Origin: Bacteroidales bacterium
GTDB lineage: Bacteria > Bacteroidota > Bacteroidia > Bacteroidales > P3
Direction of reading: 5' to 3'
DNA: 64,000 bases
Assembly: GCA_016280915.1 (NCBI GenBank)
Contig: JAEEHQ010000094.1
Location: forward strand, 47,952-111,951
Positions 1 through 8,269 of the stretch are shown piece after piece; the stretch's first letter is position 1; the number at the start of each line of letters is the position of its first letter. A program made the translations under genes and the position numbers. The notes under the pieces were generated by a model that searched no databases, was not told the origin of the DNA, and was given only the letters and a program-made list of their open reading frames with translations.

Positions 1-1144
1 TCTTATTAATATTGCTATCTGATTGGACATAATCAAGATAGTGGTCGGCATTAAAAAGGTCAGTAGAAAAAATCTGGCTCTCACGATTTCTCAAACCACC
101 TCTAAGTTGATATGATAGCAAAAGACTATTGTGCTCATTGAAATAATACTCGCCCCCAATCTTCATACTTCCCATATAGTTACTACGGATACTGTATTGA
201 TCCATTGTATCACGACTCCAAGCAATTCCATTACGAAGTCGCTCACGACTAGAGCTACTAAAACTGCCGCGGCTTCGCATTCCTCCATCAAGTGTGAAAA
301 AAAGGTTATACTTCTCTGTTGTATAATTAAGGCTGATGCTACCCATCGTTGTGGGTATAACATTCGGCAAGATATCGGGAATTAGAAATGGCAACGGGGT
401 TCCAGCATTCAGATTAATAACGCCATTGAGGCCCAAAGCTCCAGTCGTTTTGTCTTTAAGCTTGATATTGATTATCCCTGACATTCCTTCGGGATCATAT
501 TTTGCCGAAGGATTAGTAATCACCTCCACACTCTCAACCGTACTGGCAGGAATCTGTTCTAATAAGGTTTCCAAGTCATTGCCCATCAACTCGTAAGGAC
601 GACCATTTATGAGGACCTTAACATTTGAAGATCCTCTTAAAGATACATTGCCATCATTGTCGACCGATACACTTGGAACTTGTTCCAATACATCTGTGGC
701 AGTTCCTCCACTTGAGACTATATTTTTATCTACGTTTACCACACGCTTGTCAAGCTGGTATTCCACCATTGTCCGCTCTGACGTAACTACAACCTCGTTA
801 ATCAAAACTGCGTTGGGTTCTATCATGATTTTCCCCAAGCTTATGGAGGATTGTTTTTCGTTGATAGCCAATATATTCGGATAAAAGAATGTGGCATAAC
901 CCATAAAGGACACACGAACCAAATAACGGCCATTGGCTACTTTTACTGAAAATGATCCGTTACTCTCAGAAACGGTTCCTGTTACAATACTAGAGTCTTT
1001 TGCATTAAGAACAGCAACTGTGGCGTACTCTATGGGAGAGCCCGATTTCTTATCAAATACTTTACCGGAGATTTTTCCTTGAGAAAAAAGCGGAGATGCC
1101 GACATCAAAAAAGCAATAAGTATGGCGATAGACTTGGGTATCAT
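1..1144 (-). CDS. TonB-dependent outer-membrane receptor (N-terminal part; runs off the window)
   Basis: The reading frame is open from an ATG at 1144 to the window edge, about 381 codons. It starts with a signal peptide (MIPKSIAILIAFLMSASPLF, then SQG). A carboxypeptidase-regulatory-like beta-sandwich follows (GKISGKVFDKKSGSPIEYA), then a plug domain with the typical LEQVPSVSVDNDGNVSLRGS and VLINGRP stretches and VEVITNPSAKYDPEGMSG. The first barrel strands come after that. The order matches outer-membrane beta-barrel receptors with a CarbopepD_reg domain rather than a clear SusC, and no SusD partner is visible. The substrate is unknown. It lies 28 nt after the PAS gene on the same strand, so the two may be co-transcribed. 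The C-terminal barrel is outside the window. Confidence 0.88.
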   Translation of the reverse strand, partial: MIPKSIAILIAFLMSASPLFSQGKISGKVFDKKSGSPIEYATVAVLNAKDSSIVTGTVSESNGSFSVKVANGRYLVRVSFMGYATFFYPNILAINEKQSSISLGKIMIEPNAVLINEVVVTSERTMVEYQLDKRVVNVDKNIVSSGGTATDVLEQVPSVSVDNDGNVSLRGSSNVKVLINGRPYELMGNDLETLLEQIPASTVESVEVITNPSAKYDPEGMSGIINIKLKDKTTGALGLNGVINLNAGTPLPFLIPDILPNVIPTTMGSISLNYTTEKYNLFFTLDGGMRSRGSFSSSSRERLRNGIAWSRDTMDQYSIRSNYMGSMKIGGEYYFNEHNSLLLSYQLRGGLRNRESQIFSTDLFNADHYLDYVQSDSNINK

Positions 1145-1172
1145 ATCAATAACTAACAAGCATTATTTGACA

Positions 1173-1517
1173 CTATTTCTTGTTGCTTTCCCTTACAAAG
1201 TGTGGCATTTCAAAGGGAATGGGCATGGACAACTCGATAAGGCCACCAAACTCACCATTCTCATACCAAGGCACTTGATAGATTAGTTTTTTGATGCCAT
1301 TTTTCTCTATTGTATAGGCATTCAATTTTTCATTATCTAACAAATCTTTCAATATGGCAGCGGCACGAGGGGGGTGGCAGTCAAACAGATTGTTTCCAAT
1401 AATCTTCTGTCCATGGCTGTTCACATTGGCAGATGTAGTATTCATATCCAATATATTGCCTTCTTTGTCACACACGGTTATTGCGACACCTTTAAGCTCT
1501 TCAAAATACTTATCCAT
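1173..1517 (-). CDS. small single-domain PAS protein
   Basis: This 114-residue protein is essentially one PAS fold. The start VAITVCDKEGNILDMN is the usual first beta-hairpin, HGQKIIGNNLFDCHPP corresponds to the helical core, and KKLIYQVPWYENGEFGGLIELSMPI gives the last strands. There is no kinase, GGDEF, EAL or DNA-binding domain, so any output must go through a partner. Similar stand-alone PAS proteins occur in Bacteroidales and are sometimes misannotated as diguanylate cyclases. A ligand such as haem or a small metabolite is possible but cannot be read from the sequence. It sits between phosphate butyryltransferase and the TonB receptor. Confidence 0.75.
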   Translation of the reverse strand: MDKYFEELKGVAITVCDKEGNILDMNTTSANVNSHGQKIIGNNLFDCHPPRAAAILKDLLDNEKLNAYTIEKNGIKKLIYQVPWYENGEFGGLIELSMPIPFEMPHFVRESNKK

Positions 1518-1542
1518 GATTTATTCTTATCTCTAATTATCA

Positions 1543-1606
1543 ATTAACTCTATCAACTCCATTTGTTTGCAACTATTGTATGGCAAATGGAGCCAATAGA
1601 GTTAAT
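1543..1606. repeat. 23-bp imperfect inverted repeat between ptb and the PAS gene
   Basis: The arms at 1543-1565 and 1584-1606 match as inverted copies except for three central bases, around an 18-nt loop. The outer half ATTAACTCTAT and inner half CTCCATTTG are exact in both arms. As RNA it could act as a processing or terminator-like structure after ptb, but no T-run follows. Confidence 0.6.
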
Positions 1607-1639
1607 TTGCTTATTATTGACGGACAATCTTATCCGTTA

Positions 1640-2548
1640 TTATTTTGCATTGAGGGCAGCCAAAGCGATGCTGTAAAGCTTGGTCTTAGCACTGTCACCA
1701 CGGCTGGTGAGGATGCAGGGAACCTTTGCTCCAACAACCATGCAAGCCAACTCAGCACCAGCGAACTTGGTGCAAGCCTTGTAGAACACGTTGCCACTTT
1801 CAATATTGGGGAACAGGAGGCAATCCGCGTCACCGGCAACTTCTCCACCAACTTTCTTGGTCTTGGCACTCTCAGCATTAATAGCGACATCCAAAGCCAG
1901 AGGACCATCAACGATAGCACCCTTGATTTGACCACGGTCGCCCATCTTGCTGATGATAGCAGCATCAACACAGGCCTGCATACCAGTAGATACCTGCTCA
2001 GTTGCAGCGAGCACAGCTACTTTAGGCTTAGCAATCTCTAAGCTCTTAGCGGTATTGATAAGATAAGTAAGGATGGTTTGTTTCTGTTTCAGATCGGGAG
2101 CAGGCATAACAGCCACATCACTACACACAAGAAGTTTGTGATATGCTGGAACCTCGAAAACAGCCATATGAGTGAGCATGTCGTTCTTCTTACCAGGCAT
2201 CAAACCAGTTTCTTTATTAAGGATGGCACGCATATATTTGTCAGTTGAAAGCAAACCTTTCATGAGGATATTGCCTTTACCTTCACGGATAAGAGAAACA
2301 GCCTTTACACCAGCCTTGGTCTCATCAGCTTCCTGAACAAGCTCGAATTTGTTGGGGTCAATCCCCTCTTCAGCGCAAACTTTCTTAATGGTATCAATAT
2401 CACCTACAAGAGTGGCATCAACAATGCCCTTGTCGATAGCAGCACTTACTGCTCCAATGGTATGAGAATCGTTGGCATAGGCAGCAACAAGTCTTTTCTT
2501 TTCCTTGGTCTTTACGAGTTCCAAGAGATCGTCTAATTTTGTAATCAT
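1640..2548 (-). CDS. ptb: phosphate butyryltransferase / phosphate acyltransferase
   Basis: The 302-residue protein has the length and features of phosphate butyryltransferases (acyl-CoA + Pi to acyl-phosphate + CoA), such as the N-terminal LVAAYANDSHTIGAVSAAIDKG, GNILMKGLLSTDKYMRAIL, and the C-terminal VDGPLALDVAIN. GDADCLLFPNIESGNVFYK is diagnostic of the PTA_PTB fold. In the usual pathway butyrate kinase regenerates ATP from the product, but no buk gene is visible here. A phosphotransacetylase role on other short acyl-CoAs cannot be excluded. Its promoter is divergent from a KamB-like gene. Because phosphate butyryltransferase can end lysine fermentation to butyrate, that neighbour may matter. 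Confidence 0.85.
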   Translation of the reverse strand: MITKLDDLLELVKTKEKKRLVAAYANDSHTIGAVSAAIDKGIVDATLVGDIDTIKKVCAEEGIDPNKFELVQEADETKAGVKAVSLIREGKGNILMKGLLSTDKYMRAILNKETGLMPGKKNDMLTHMAVFEVPAYHKLLVCSDVAVMPAPDLKQKQTILTYLINTAKSLEIAKPKVAVLAATEQVSTGMQACVDAAIISKMGDRGQIKGAIVDGPLALDVAINAESAKTKKVGGEVAGDADCLLFPNIESGNVFYKACTKFAGAELACMVVGAKVPCILTSRGDSAKTKLYSIALAALNAK

Positions 2549-2594
2549 CTTGTTATAAAGTTATTAATTGTTATACAGATAAATTGATTTCATG

Positions 2595-2624
2595 CAAAAA
2601 TACAAAAAATTATCCATATACAAG
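2595..2624 (-). promoter_or_regulatory. ptb promoter (Bacteroidota type)
   Basis: Read on the minus strand, TATTTTTG at 2602-2595 fits the TAnnTTTG -7 box, with TTG at 2623-2621 about 18 bp upstream as a -33 box. Transcription would begin just before the ptb start at 2548. Confidence 0.55.
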
Positions 2625-2633
2625 ATATTTTTG

Positions 2634-2641
2634 TAACTTTG
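2634..2641 (+). promoter_or_regulatory. -7 promoter box of the KamB-like gene
   Basis: TAACTTTG matches TAnnTTTG and ends only 8 nt before the ATG at 2650. The transcript would therefore be leaderless or nearly so, which argues for the start at 2650 rather than the in-frame ATG at 2584. No good -33 box is seen. Confidence 0.5.
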
Positions 2642-2649
2642 CAAATGAA

Positions 2650-3654
2650 ATGCCATTTGTAGAAAAATTACGTAACTATCGGAGTTTGTCCATTGTAGGA
2701 CTTGAAAAGAACACTGGAAAGACTGTCTGTTTGAACTATATTCTGCGTCGCTTACACGAAATTGGAGTCACAACAGCTGTCACTTCTATCGGTGTTGATG
2801 GCGAACAGGTTGACTCCGTTTATGCCACTGCAAAGCCTGAGATTATTTTGTATGAGGGAATGCAATTTATTACTTCTCAAAGGCACTATCTACAACGACG
2901 ACTTGTCTCCAAGATTGTGAATGTCGACGAAAGAAGAACAGCCTTAGGACAACTCGTCACAGCCGAAGTGCTTTGCCAAGGGAAAGTCCTTCTATCTGGT
3001 GCCGCCACAACTGGGATCCTTCGCCAACAAATAGAACAGTTCAAAACGAATGGCATACAACTATCTATTGTCGATGGGGCACTATCACGGCTCAGCCTTG
3101 CCTCACCCACCGTTACAGATGCCATGATTTTGGCTACAGGAGCCGCAGTTTCACCTAACATTCAGCAATTAGTCTCTAAAACTAAATTTGTTTACCGATT
3201 AATAAACCTCGAAGAGACTACCCCATCTCTACGAATGAAATTGAGCGATATCACCTCTGGTATTTGGGCCATTGATTCAGAAGGAGAAGTCCATGACTTG
3301 GGGATTAAGTCTGTCTTCCTATTAGGGCGTGGTGAGGACAACCTGTTTAGATACGGTGAAACACTATTTGCCGCAGGTGCCGTTAGCGACCGTCTGCTAA
3401 AATATCTTTCAGCCCAACCGAATATTAGTCGATGCAGACTTATCGTCCAAGATTTCACCAAACTATTCATATCTCCCGAAGTATACTCTGACTATATCAA
3501 AAGAGGTGGACAATTAGAAGTGATGCAACGGTCCAACCTAGTGGCAATTACACTCAACCCAACTTCACCACAAGGTTATACCCTCAATTCATTCGAAACC
3601 TGCAAAACTCTCTCAGAAGCCCTAGAGTGTCCAGTATTTGATGTGTTAGCATAG
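2650..3654 (+). CDS. P-loop protein resembling lysine 5,6-aminomutase reactivase subunit KamB
   Basis: The 334-residue protein starts MPFVEKLRNYRSLSIVGLEK and continues into a Walker A motif, GLEKNTGKT, at residues 17-25. That is followed by LNYILRRLHEIGVTTAVTSIGVDGE, typical of P-loop GTPase/dethiobiotin-synthetase-like folds. The frame is open back to 2584, but a -7 box lies at 2634-2641, so the ATG at 2650 is preferred. By memory of family features it resembles KamB, a partner of the MutS-like KamC in reactivation of B12-dependent lysine 5,6-aminomutase. A KamC-like gene lies at 45071-46453, but no aminomutase subunits are in the window. The mention of KamB is a family-level inference; the P-loop is direct. 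Confidence 0.6.
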   Translation: MPFVEKLRNYRSLSIVGLEKNTGKTVCLNYILRRLHEIGVTTAVTSIGVDGEQVDSVYATAKPEIILYEGMQFITSQRHYLQRRLVSKIVNVDERRTALGQLVTAEVLCQGKVLLSGAATTGILRQQIEQFKTNGIQLSIVDGALSRLSLASPTVTDAMILATGAAVSPNIQQLVSKTKFVYRLINLEETTPSLRMKLSDITSGIWAIDSEGEVHDLGIKSVFLLGRGEDNLFRYGETLFAAGAVSDRLLKYLSAQPNISRCRLIVQDFTKLFISPEVYSDYIKRGGQLEVMQRSNLVAITLNPTSPQGYTLNSFETCKTLSEALECPVFDVLA

Positions 3655-3741
3655 ATACACTTTGTATCACACTATCACTAATGGACACGGATAGTAATAC
3701 TAACCTGCAGGATGATCCCATTCCATATTGAATACAAAAAA

Positions 3742-3778
3742 GAGGATGCCGATAAACTATGGTGGCATCCTCCTTTTA
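3742..3778 (-). terminator. terminator ending the polysaccharide operon
   Basis: GAGGATGCC at 3742-3750 pairs perfectly with GGCATCCTC at 3764-3772. On the minus strand the stem is followed by CTTTTTTG and on the plus strand by CTTTTATT. It can therefore stop both the 27-kb minus operon and the convergent KamB-like gene. Confidence 0.85.
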
Positions 3779-3795
3779 TTCAAACCTGTTTCCAG

Positions 3796-4902
3796 CTATC
3801 TTACAATAAGACTTAGGATTCTATTCACATCATTATCTGATAGTTGATGATGCATCGGAAGACAAATAACCTCGTTTGCCACTCGAGTAGCATTGGGAAG
3901 GTTGTCCGGGGATGCGCTAGGAAGACCGCGATAAGTACTAAAAGTACTTATCAATGGATAAAAGTATCGACGACCGAAAACCCCATTTTCTCTCATCGTA
4001 TCATAAAGCTCATCCCGGGTCATACCATACTCATCGGCATTGACAAATATAGGAAAATAACTATAGTTGTGTTTCACCCCAGGCATATCATTAAAGTACC
4101 TAATACCCTTTACATTCTTTAATGCAGAACGATACTTGATAGCCACTTTATGTCGGGCCTCAATTGCAGCATCAACTTGACGTAAATTCAACAATCCATA
4201 TACAGCACGCACTTCGTCCATTTTACTATTGATACCCGGAGCTATCACCTCGGTCTCACTCTCAAAACCAAAGTTCTTCAAATAATCTATTCTTTCTTTT
4301 GTTGCCTTGTCATGCATTATCATGGCTCCACCCTCTATAGTAGTGAAGACCTTGGTGGCATGAAAACTAAGAGTCGAAAGATCTCCATATTCAAGTATGG
4401 ATTTCCCATTTACCTCAACTCCAAATGCATGAGCGGCATCATAAATAACCTTCAATCCGTACTTGTCAGCAATTTGTTGAATACGGATTATATCACAAGG
4501 TTTCCCATAGCAATGGACAGGCATGATTGCAGTGGTCCTTGGGGTAATAGCGGCCTCTATACAATCTGGATCCATCCCACAATTGGTAGGGTCAATATCG
4601 ACAAAAACAGGCTTTATTCCATTCCACCATATACTATGAGTAGTCGCAACAAAACTATACGGAGTAGTTATCACCTCTCCACTAATACGTAAGGCTTGCA
4701 AAGCAGTCAATAATGGAAGCGTTCCATTTGTAAAAAGGCTTATATAGGGCACTTTAAGGTATTCACATAACGCCGACTCCAATCTTTGATGAAACTGTCC
4801 ATTATTCGTTATCCATCTACTTGCCCAAACCTCTTTAAGCATTTCCGAGAAATCATCAAGGTCTGGTAGGAGTGGCGTTGTGACCGTTATTTGCTTTGAC
4901 AT
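3796..4902 (-). CDS. DegT/DnrJ/EryC1/StrS-family sugar aminotransferase
   Basis: This is a 368-residue PLP-dependent nucleotide-sugar aminotransferase. It has the N-terminal TNNGQFHQRLESALCEYL, the GEVITTPYSFVATTHSI motif, VIYDAAHAFGVE (aspartate contacting the PLP ring nitrogen), and SFHATKVFTTIEGG with the PLP lysine near residue 182. The family converts a keto group at C3 or C4 of an NDP-6-deoxysugar to an amine, using glutamate or glutamine. The closest types I can recall are VioA- and FdtB-like dTDP-sugar enzymes; the regiochemistry cannot be read here. No RmlA/RmlB genes are in the window, so the substrate must be made elsewhere. It is the last gene of the polysaccharide operon, 38 nt after the BY-kinase and 18 nt before the terminator. 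Confidence 0.88.
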   Translation of the reverse strand: MSKQITVTTPLLPDLDDFSEMLKEVWASRWITNNGQFHQRLESALCEYLKVPYISLFTNGTLPLLTALQALRISGEVITTPYSFVATTHSIWWNGIKPVFVDIDPTNCGMDPDCIEAAITPRTTAIMPVHCYGKPCDIIRIQQIADKYGLKVIYDAAHAFGVEVNGKSILEYGDLSTLSFHATKVFTTIEGGAMIMHDKATKERIDYLKNFGFESETEVIAPGINSKMDEVRAVYGLLNLRQVDAAIEARHKVAIKYRSALKNVKGIRYFNDMPGVKHNYSYFPIFVNADEYGMTRDELYDTMRENGVFGRRYFYPLISTFSTYRGLPSASPDNLPNATRVANEVICLPMHHQLSDNDVNRILSLIVR

Positions 4903-4940
4903 AATCTAACCTACTAGGCTATTTGAAAAGATTTAATTTC

Positions 4941-7448
4941 TTAATGTTTCTTCCCAAACAGACGATGTTTCTCTCTCCTGGTTGCTTTTTCTGTTGAAGA
5001 ATGCTCATTATTCTCATCTTCAAAAGCGCCATAACCATATCCGTAACCGTAACCATAGCCATAACCATAACCATAGCCATACCCATAGCCATACTGACGA
5101 CCATAGAGAGGTTGCTTTCCATATTTTACATCATTCAGAATAATGCACATGCTGGGGAAAGTTTTGTCTTTATAAAGGCGCTCAACATCAAGGAGCATAC
5201 GCTTGTCAAACTTACGAGCACGAACAACGAAACAAGTGTGGTCAGCAACACGCTTAATAATGTCAGTATCGACAACCATACCCGCCGGGGCACCATCGAT
5301 GATGATAAACTCATACTTGTTACGCAACTGGTCAAATAACTGAGTGAATAATTCTGTACCCAGCAATTCAGCAGGATTAGGCGGCAGCGGGCCAGAGAAT
5401 AATGCATCTACCCCAGGTGCAATTACATCATGCTGAATGAGTTTATCTATATCCGTGACCTTCTTTGTCATATAGTTAACAATTCCTGGATTTTTCCTTG
5501 AATAGAACTTATGGGTCAAAGAACCTTTACGCAAGTCAAGGTCAACCACAAGCACCTTCTTGCCTGCAAGAGCAATACTCGCAGCTAAGTTACTCGAAAT
5601 AAATGTCTTGCCAGAAGCTGGTACCAATGATGAGAATAGTAATACCTTGGCCTTATCGGGTTCACCACTGAGGAACTCAGTCTTTGCACGTAGCAAACGG
5701 AATGATTCTGCAACGCTACCGTGTTCCTGATCGGTAATTACGATGTTTCGGGTTTCATTGTTTTCAAGAGCAGGTATTTCACAGAGGAACGGGACGGTTG
5801 TTGCCTTCTCCACATCTGCATATGTTTTAACTTGAGTATCAAACAGGCGCCTTAACACATAAAAAACAATAGGTATCAACAATCCAATGATAATACCCAT
5901 TGAAGTGTCTTTTGGAACATTTGGAGAAATCGGCTGTCCATCAGGTCTAGCATCATCAATTACTTTCGCGTTTCCTTCAAGGGAAGGTTGACTAATCATT
6001 AGTTCTTCTCGACGCGTCAGAAGTGATAAATACAATTCTTCTTTAATTTTTTGATTACGTTGTAAGCCTTCGAGATAAATCTGTTTCATTGGCACTGTGC
6101 GCACTTTCGATGAAGCAACATTTGCAATGTTACGCTCATTCATAATACGCTGCTCCAGAGAAGAAATATATCCTTCTGTTATGCTTATTAAATCCTTTCT
6201 CTGTTGCTCTTGGGATTCTATAGCCCTAGCAGCTACAGGATTGTTCAATGCACCCATTTCTTTGTATTGAGAGACCTGCTGTGCATGATTATTATAATCT
6301 GAAAGATATGAAATCACCGCACCATTTGAAACAGCTCCTATTGGCACCACCTTAGTGCCATCACTTGCCTTAATATCATTCAACAATGATCTAGCCATAC
6401 CTAACTCATCCTGAAGCCGAACGGCCTCATTGGAAGACCTTATACTCGTACTAACATAACTTTCTCCTATACTTGCTGAAGTTACAACATCGTTATTACT
6501 ACGATAAGCAGCCACTGCCGATTCTTGCGCCCCCAAATCTTCACTAATTACATTAATTCGTTCGTTAATAAAATTGTATGTCTCATTGATTATTCGTTTC
6601 TTATCATTTACAGCACCTTCATTATAAACACGAACTACCATGTTGATGACATCTGCACAGCGCTGAGGTGAACTATCTCTTAAATAGATATTGAGAATTG
6701 TATTTCTATCATCATTTCTTTCTACATGTAGTTTGGATCGATAATAATCTGCCATCATCTCTTTATTGACAAAATCGACCTTGATTTCATTTCCTATTAT
6801 GTCATTATCAAAAGCCCAAGTCTTATGCACTATTAGTTTCCCCATAGGAGTTACTACAACTTTTTCCATCGGTACATACAAGGAATGACTACCGGGACGA
6901 ATTATCAACACATTGTCTTTATCAATTACTCGGATAGACAAATAATCTGGTTCCATGAATTCATCTTCAGCATATTCTATTTCAATAGGGGAAATCCCAT
7001 AGAGGCTCTTTTCTCTTTTAAGTATATCTGTTTTAGTACTATAAACCACATTCAATTTCAATTCTTCTACCACTTTTAATATTGCAGACTTTGAGGTCAG
7101 AATCATCATCTCATTATTAATCGTGGTTGTATAGAAAGAACGTAACCCTAAGGCTGTTCTGACAGAGAGCTCTCTAGTGTCGGAATCACTTACTCCAACA
7201 TCATTACCATTTCGTATCAATACTTTGGCACTACTTTGGTATACTTTTTCTTGACGGCGTGAGTGAAAGTTGGCAATTAAACCTCCTATTACGGCAAAAA
7301 TAATTAACCAATGTAAATTTCTAAGCAGCAGGAAAACCAAATCTTTTACACGAAAACTAACAGACTGATTATCGTCCAAAAAAGCCAGATTAGTTTGGCT
7401 CTCTTCCTGATGGCTTGAACTATTATTGGAGGGAACTAAGTTATCCAT
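4941..7448 (-). CDS. Wzc-like polysaccharide co-polymerase / BY-type tyrosine autokinase
   Basis: The 835-residue inner-membrane protein has a Wzz-like N-terminal part with a first membrane segment at about residues 43-62, a long periplasmic coiled-coil region with a GNVR-type C-terminal stretch, and a second membrane segment (SMGIIIGLLIPIVFYVL). A cytoplasmic BY-kinase domain follows. Walker A is VPASGKTFISSN near residue 609, Walker A-prime is VLVVDLDLRKG near 636, and Walker B is EFIIIDGAP near 718. Such proteins control export and chain length through cycles of tyrosine-cluster phosphorylation. The tail carries eleven consecutive Tyr-Gly pairs (about residues 785-806), an unusually regular tyrosine cluster, then a basic end. 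It lies 7 nt after the Wza-like gene. Confidence 0.95.
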   Translation of the reverse strand: MDNLVPSNNSSSHQEESQTNLAFLDDNQSVSFRVKDLVFLLLRNLHWLIIFAVIGGLIANFHSRRQEKVYQSSAKVLIRNGNDVGVSDSDTRELSVRTALGLRSFYTTTINNEMMILTSKSAILKVVEELKLNVVYSTKTDILKREKSLYGISPIEIEYAEDEFMEPDYLSIRVIDKDNVLIIRPGSHSLYVPMEKVVVTPMGKLIVHKTWAFDNDIIGNEIKVDFVNKEMMADYYRSKLHVERNDDRNTILNIYLRDSSPQRCADVINMVVRVYNEGAVNDKKRIINETYNFINERINVISEDLGAQESAVAAYRSNNDVVTSASIGESYVSTSIRSSNEAVRLQDELGMARSLLNDIKASDGTKVVPIGAVSNGAVISYLSDYNNHAQQVSQYKEMGALNNPVAARAIESQEQQRKDLISITEGYISSLEQRIMNERNIANVASSKVRTVPMKQIYLEGLQRNQKIKEELYLSLLTRREELMISQPSLEGNAKVIDDARPDGQPISPNVPKDTSMGIIIGLLIPIVFYVLRRLFDTQVKTYADVEKATTVPFLCEIPALENNETRNIVITDQEHGSVAESFRLLRAKTEFLSGEPDKAKVLLFSSLVPASGKTFISSNLAASIALAGKKVLVVDLDLRKGSLTHKFYSRKNPGIVNYMTKKVTDIDKLIQHDVIAPGVDALFSGPLPPNPAELLGTELFTQLFDQLRNKYEFIIIDGAPAGMVVDTDIIKRVADHTCFVVRARKFDKRMLLDVERLYKDKTFPSMCIILNDVKYGKQPLYGRQYGYGYGYGYGYGYGYGYGYGYGAFEDENNEHSSTEKATRREKHRLFGKKH
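5031..5093 (-). repeat. 6-bp tandem repeat encoding the (YG)n tail of the BY-kinase
   Basis: Ten imperfect hexamers (consensus ATARCC on the plus strand, read GGYTAT in the gene) plus one more Tyr codon give eleven Tyr-Gly pairs. Third-base variation among units (GTAACC, ATAGCC, ATATCC, ATACCC) shows the array is not a recent pure expansion, yet unit-number change would stay in frame. Confidence 0.9.
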
Positions 7449-7455
7449 AATATTA

Positions 7456-8229
7456 TTATTTAAATAATGCGATGATGGTTGTAGTAAAAGTCAAGACTGA
7501 CAATGCAATAGACATCCATGAAACCAGACGACCAGCTTCATCTCGGGGTGTGGCTTTATTATATTTCTGGGTTATAATAAAATCATTCTGCTGAAGCATG
7601 AAAAAAGGATCTTGAAATACTGAAGACGAACGCGGATCAAGATAACGCATTACCATCTTACCATCCACCTCTCTCATCACAGCAATTTTATCTCGGCTTG
7701 TATAGAGGCTCAGGTCACCACTGAGTGCCAATGCTTCCAAAAAAGTACATCTTTCATTACTAATCGTGATAACCTTTCCACCTTCCGCACCTAAGAAAAA
7801 AATCTTAAAGTTAGCGAAACGAACCATTATTACAGCATCTGAAAGATATCCTCCTCGTTCCAATTTAATTCTTAGGCTATCTTGTAATTCTAGTCGAGTT
7901 AATCCAAGCACATGAACCTCTCCTAGAATTGGAAATTGAATATTGCCATTAACATCTACAAGATATGTTCCACGATAATTTCCAGCATAACTACTAGTTG
8001 TAATACCTCCTCCAATATTAAAAGGCTTTGCCAACTCTTCATTAGAAGCAAATACATAAATATTGAGTTCATCATAAGGTGCAATAGTAGCCTGAAATTT
8101 ATTCTCCAACTCTATTTGGCTACCATGATGCATATCCTGCAGATAATTAACCTGACTTGGTGTAATACAAGAGGTTAGTGCTGTCATTGCTATAAATGCA
8201 ATCAATGATAATTTTTTTACAACTTTCAT
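7456..8229 (-). CDS. Wza-like polysaccharide export lipoprotein
   Basis: This 257-residue protein has a lipoprotein signal peptide with lipobox LTSC and Cys near residue 21. The Poly_export motif follows (APYDELNIYVFASNEELAKPFNIGGG), then a soluble ligand-binding beta-grasp (SLBB-like) region: GNIQFPILGEVHVLGLTRLELQDSL, VRFANFKIFFLGAEGG, and FLEALALSGDLSLYTSRDKIAVMRE. A predicted membrane helix ends the protein (MSIALSVLTFTTTIIALF), as in Wza, where a C-terminal helix forms the outer-membrane pore. It should form the outer-membrane channel for the glycan. It is paired with the Wzc-like gene directly downstream, as in most Wza-Wzc export systems. Confidence 0.93.
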   Translation of the reverse strand: MKVVKKLSLIAFIAMTALTSCITPSQVNYLQDMHHGSQIELENKFQATIAPYDELNIYVFASNEELAKPFNIGGGITTSSYAGNYRGTYLVDVNGNIQFPILGEVHVLGLTRLELQDSLRIKLERGGYLSDAVIMVRFANFKIFFLGAEGGKVITISNERCTFLEALALSGDLSLYTSRDKIAVMREVDGKMVMRYLDPRSSSVFQDPFFMLQQNDFIITQKYNKATPRDEAGRLVSWMSIALSVLTFTTTIIALFK

Positions 8230-8269
8230 ATTATTAATAACGAATAAATGAATTGATTATTGTTTTTTC

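Noticed and set aside
5031..5093. Possible CRISPR or non-coding satellite
   Set aside because: The hexamers are in frame within the BY-kinase and encode Tyr-Gly pairs.
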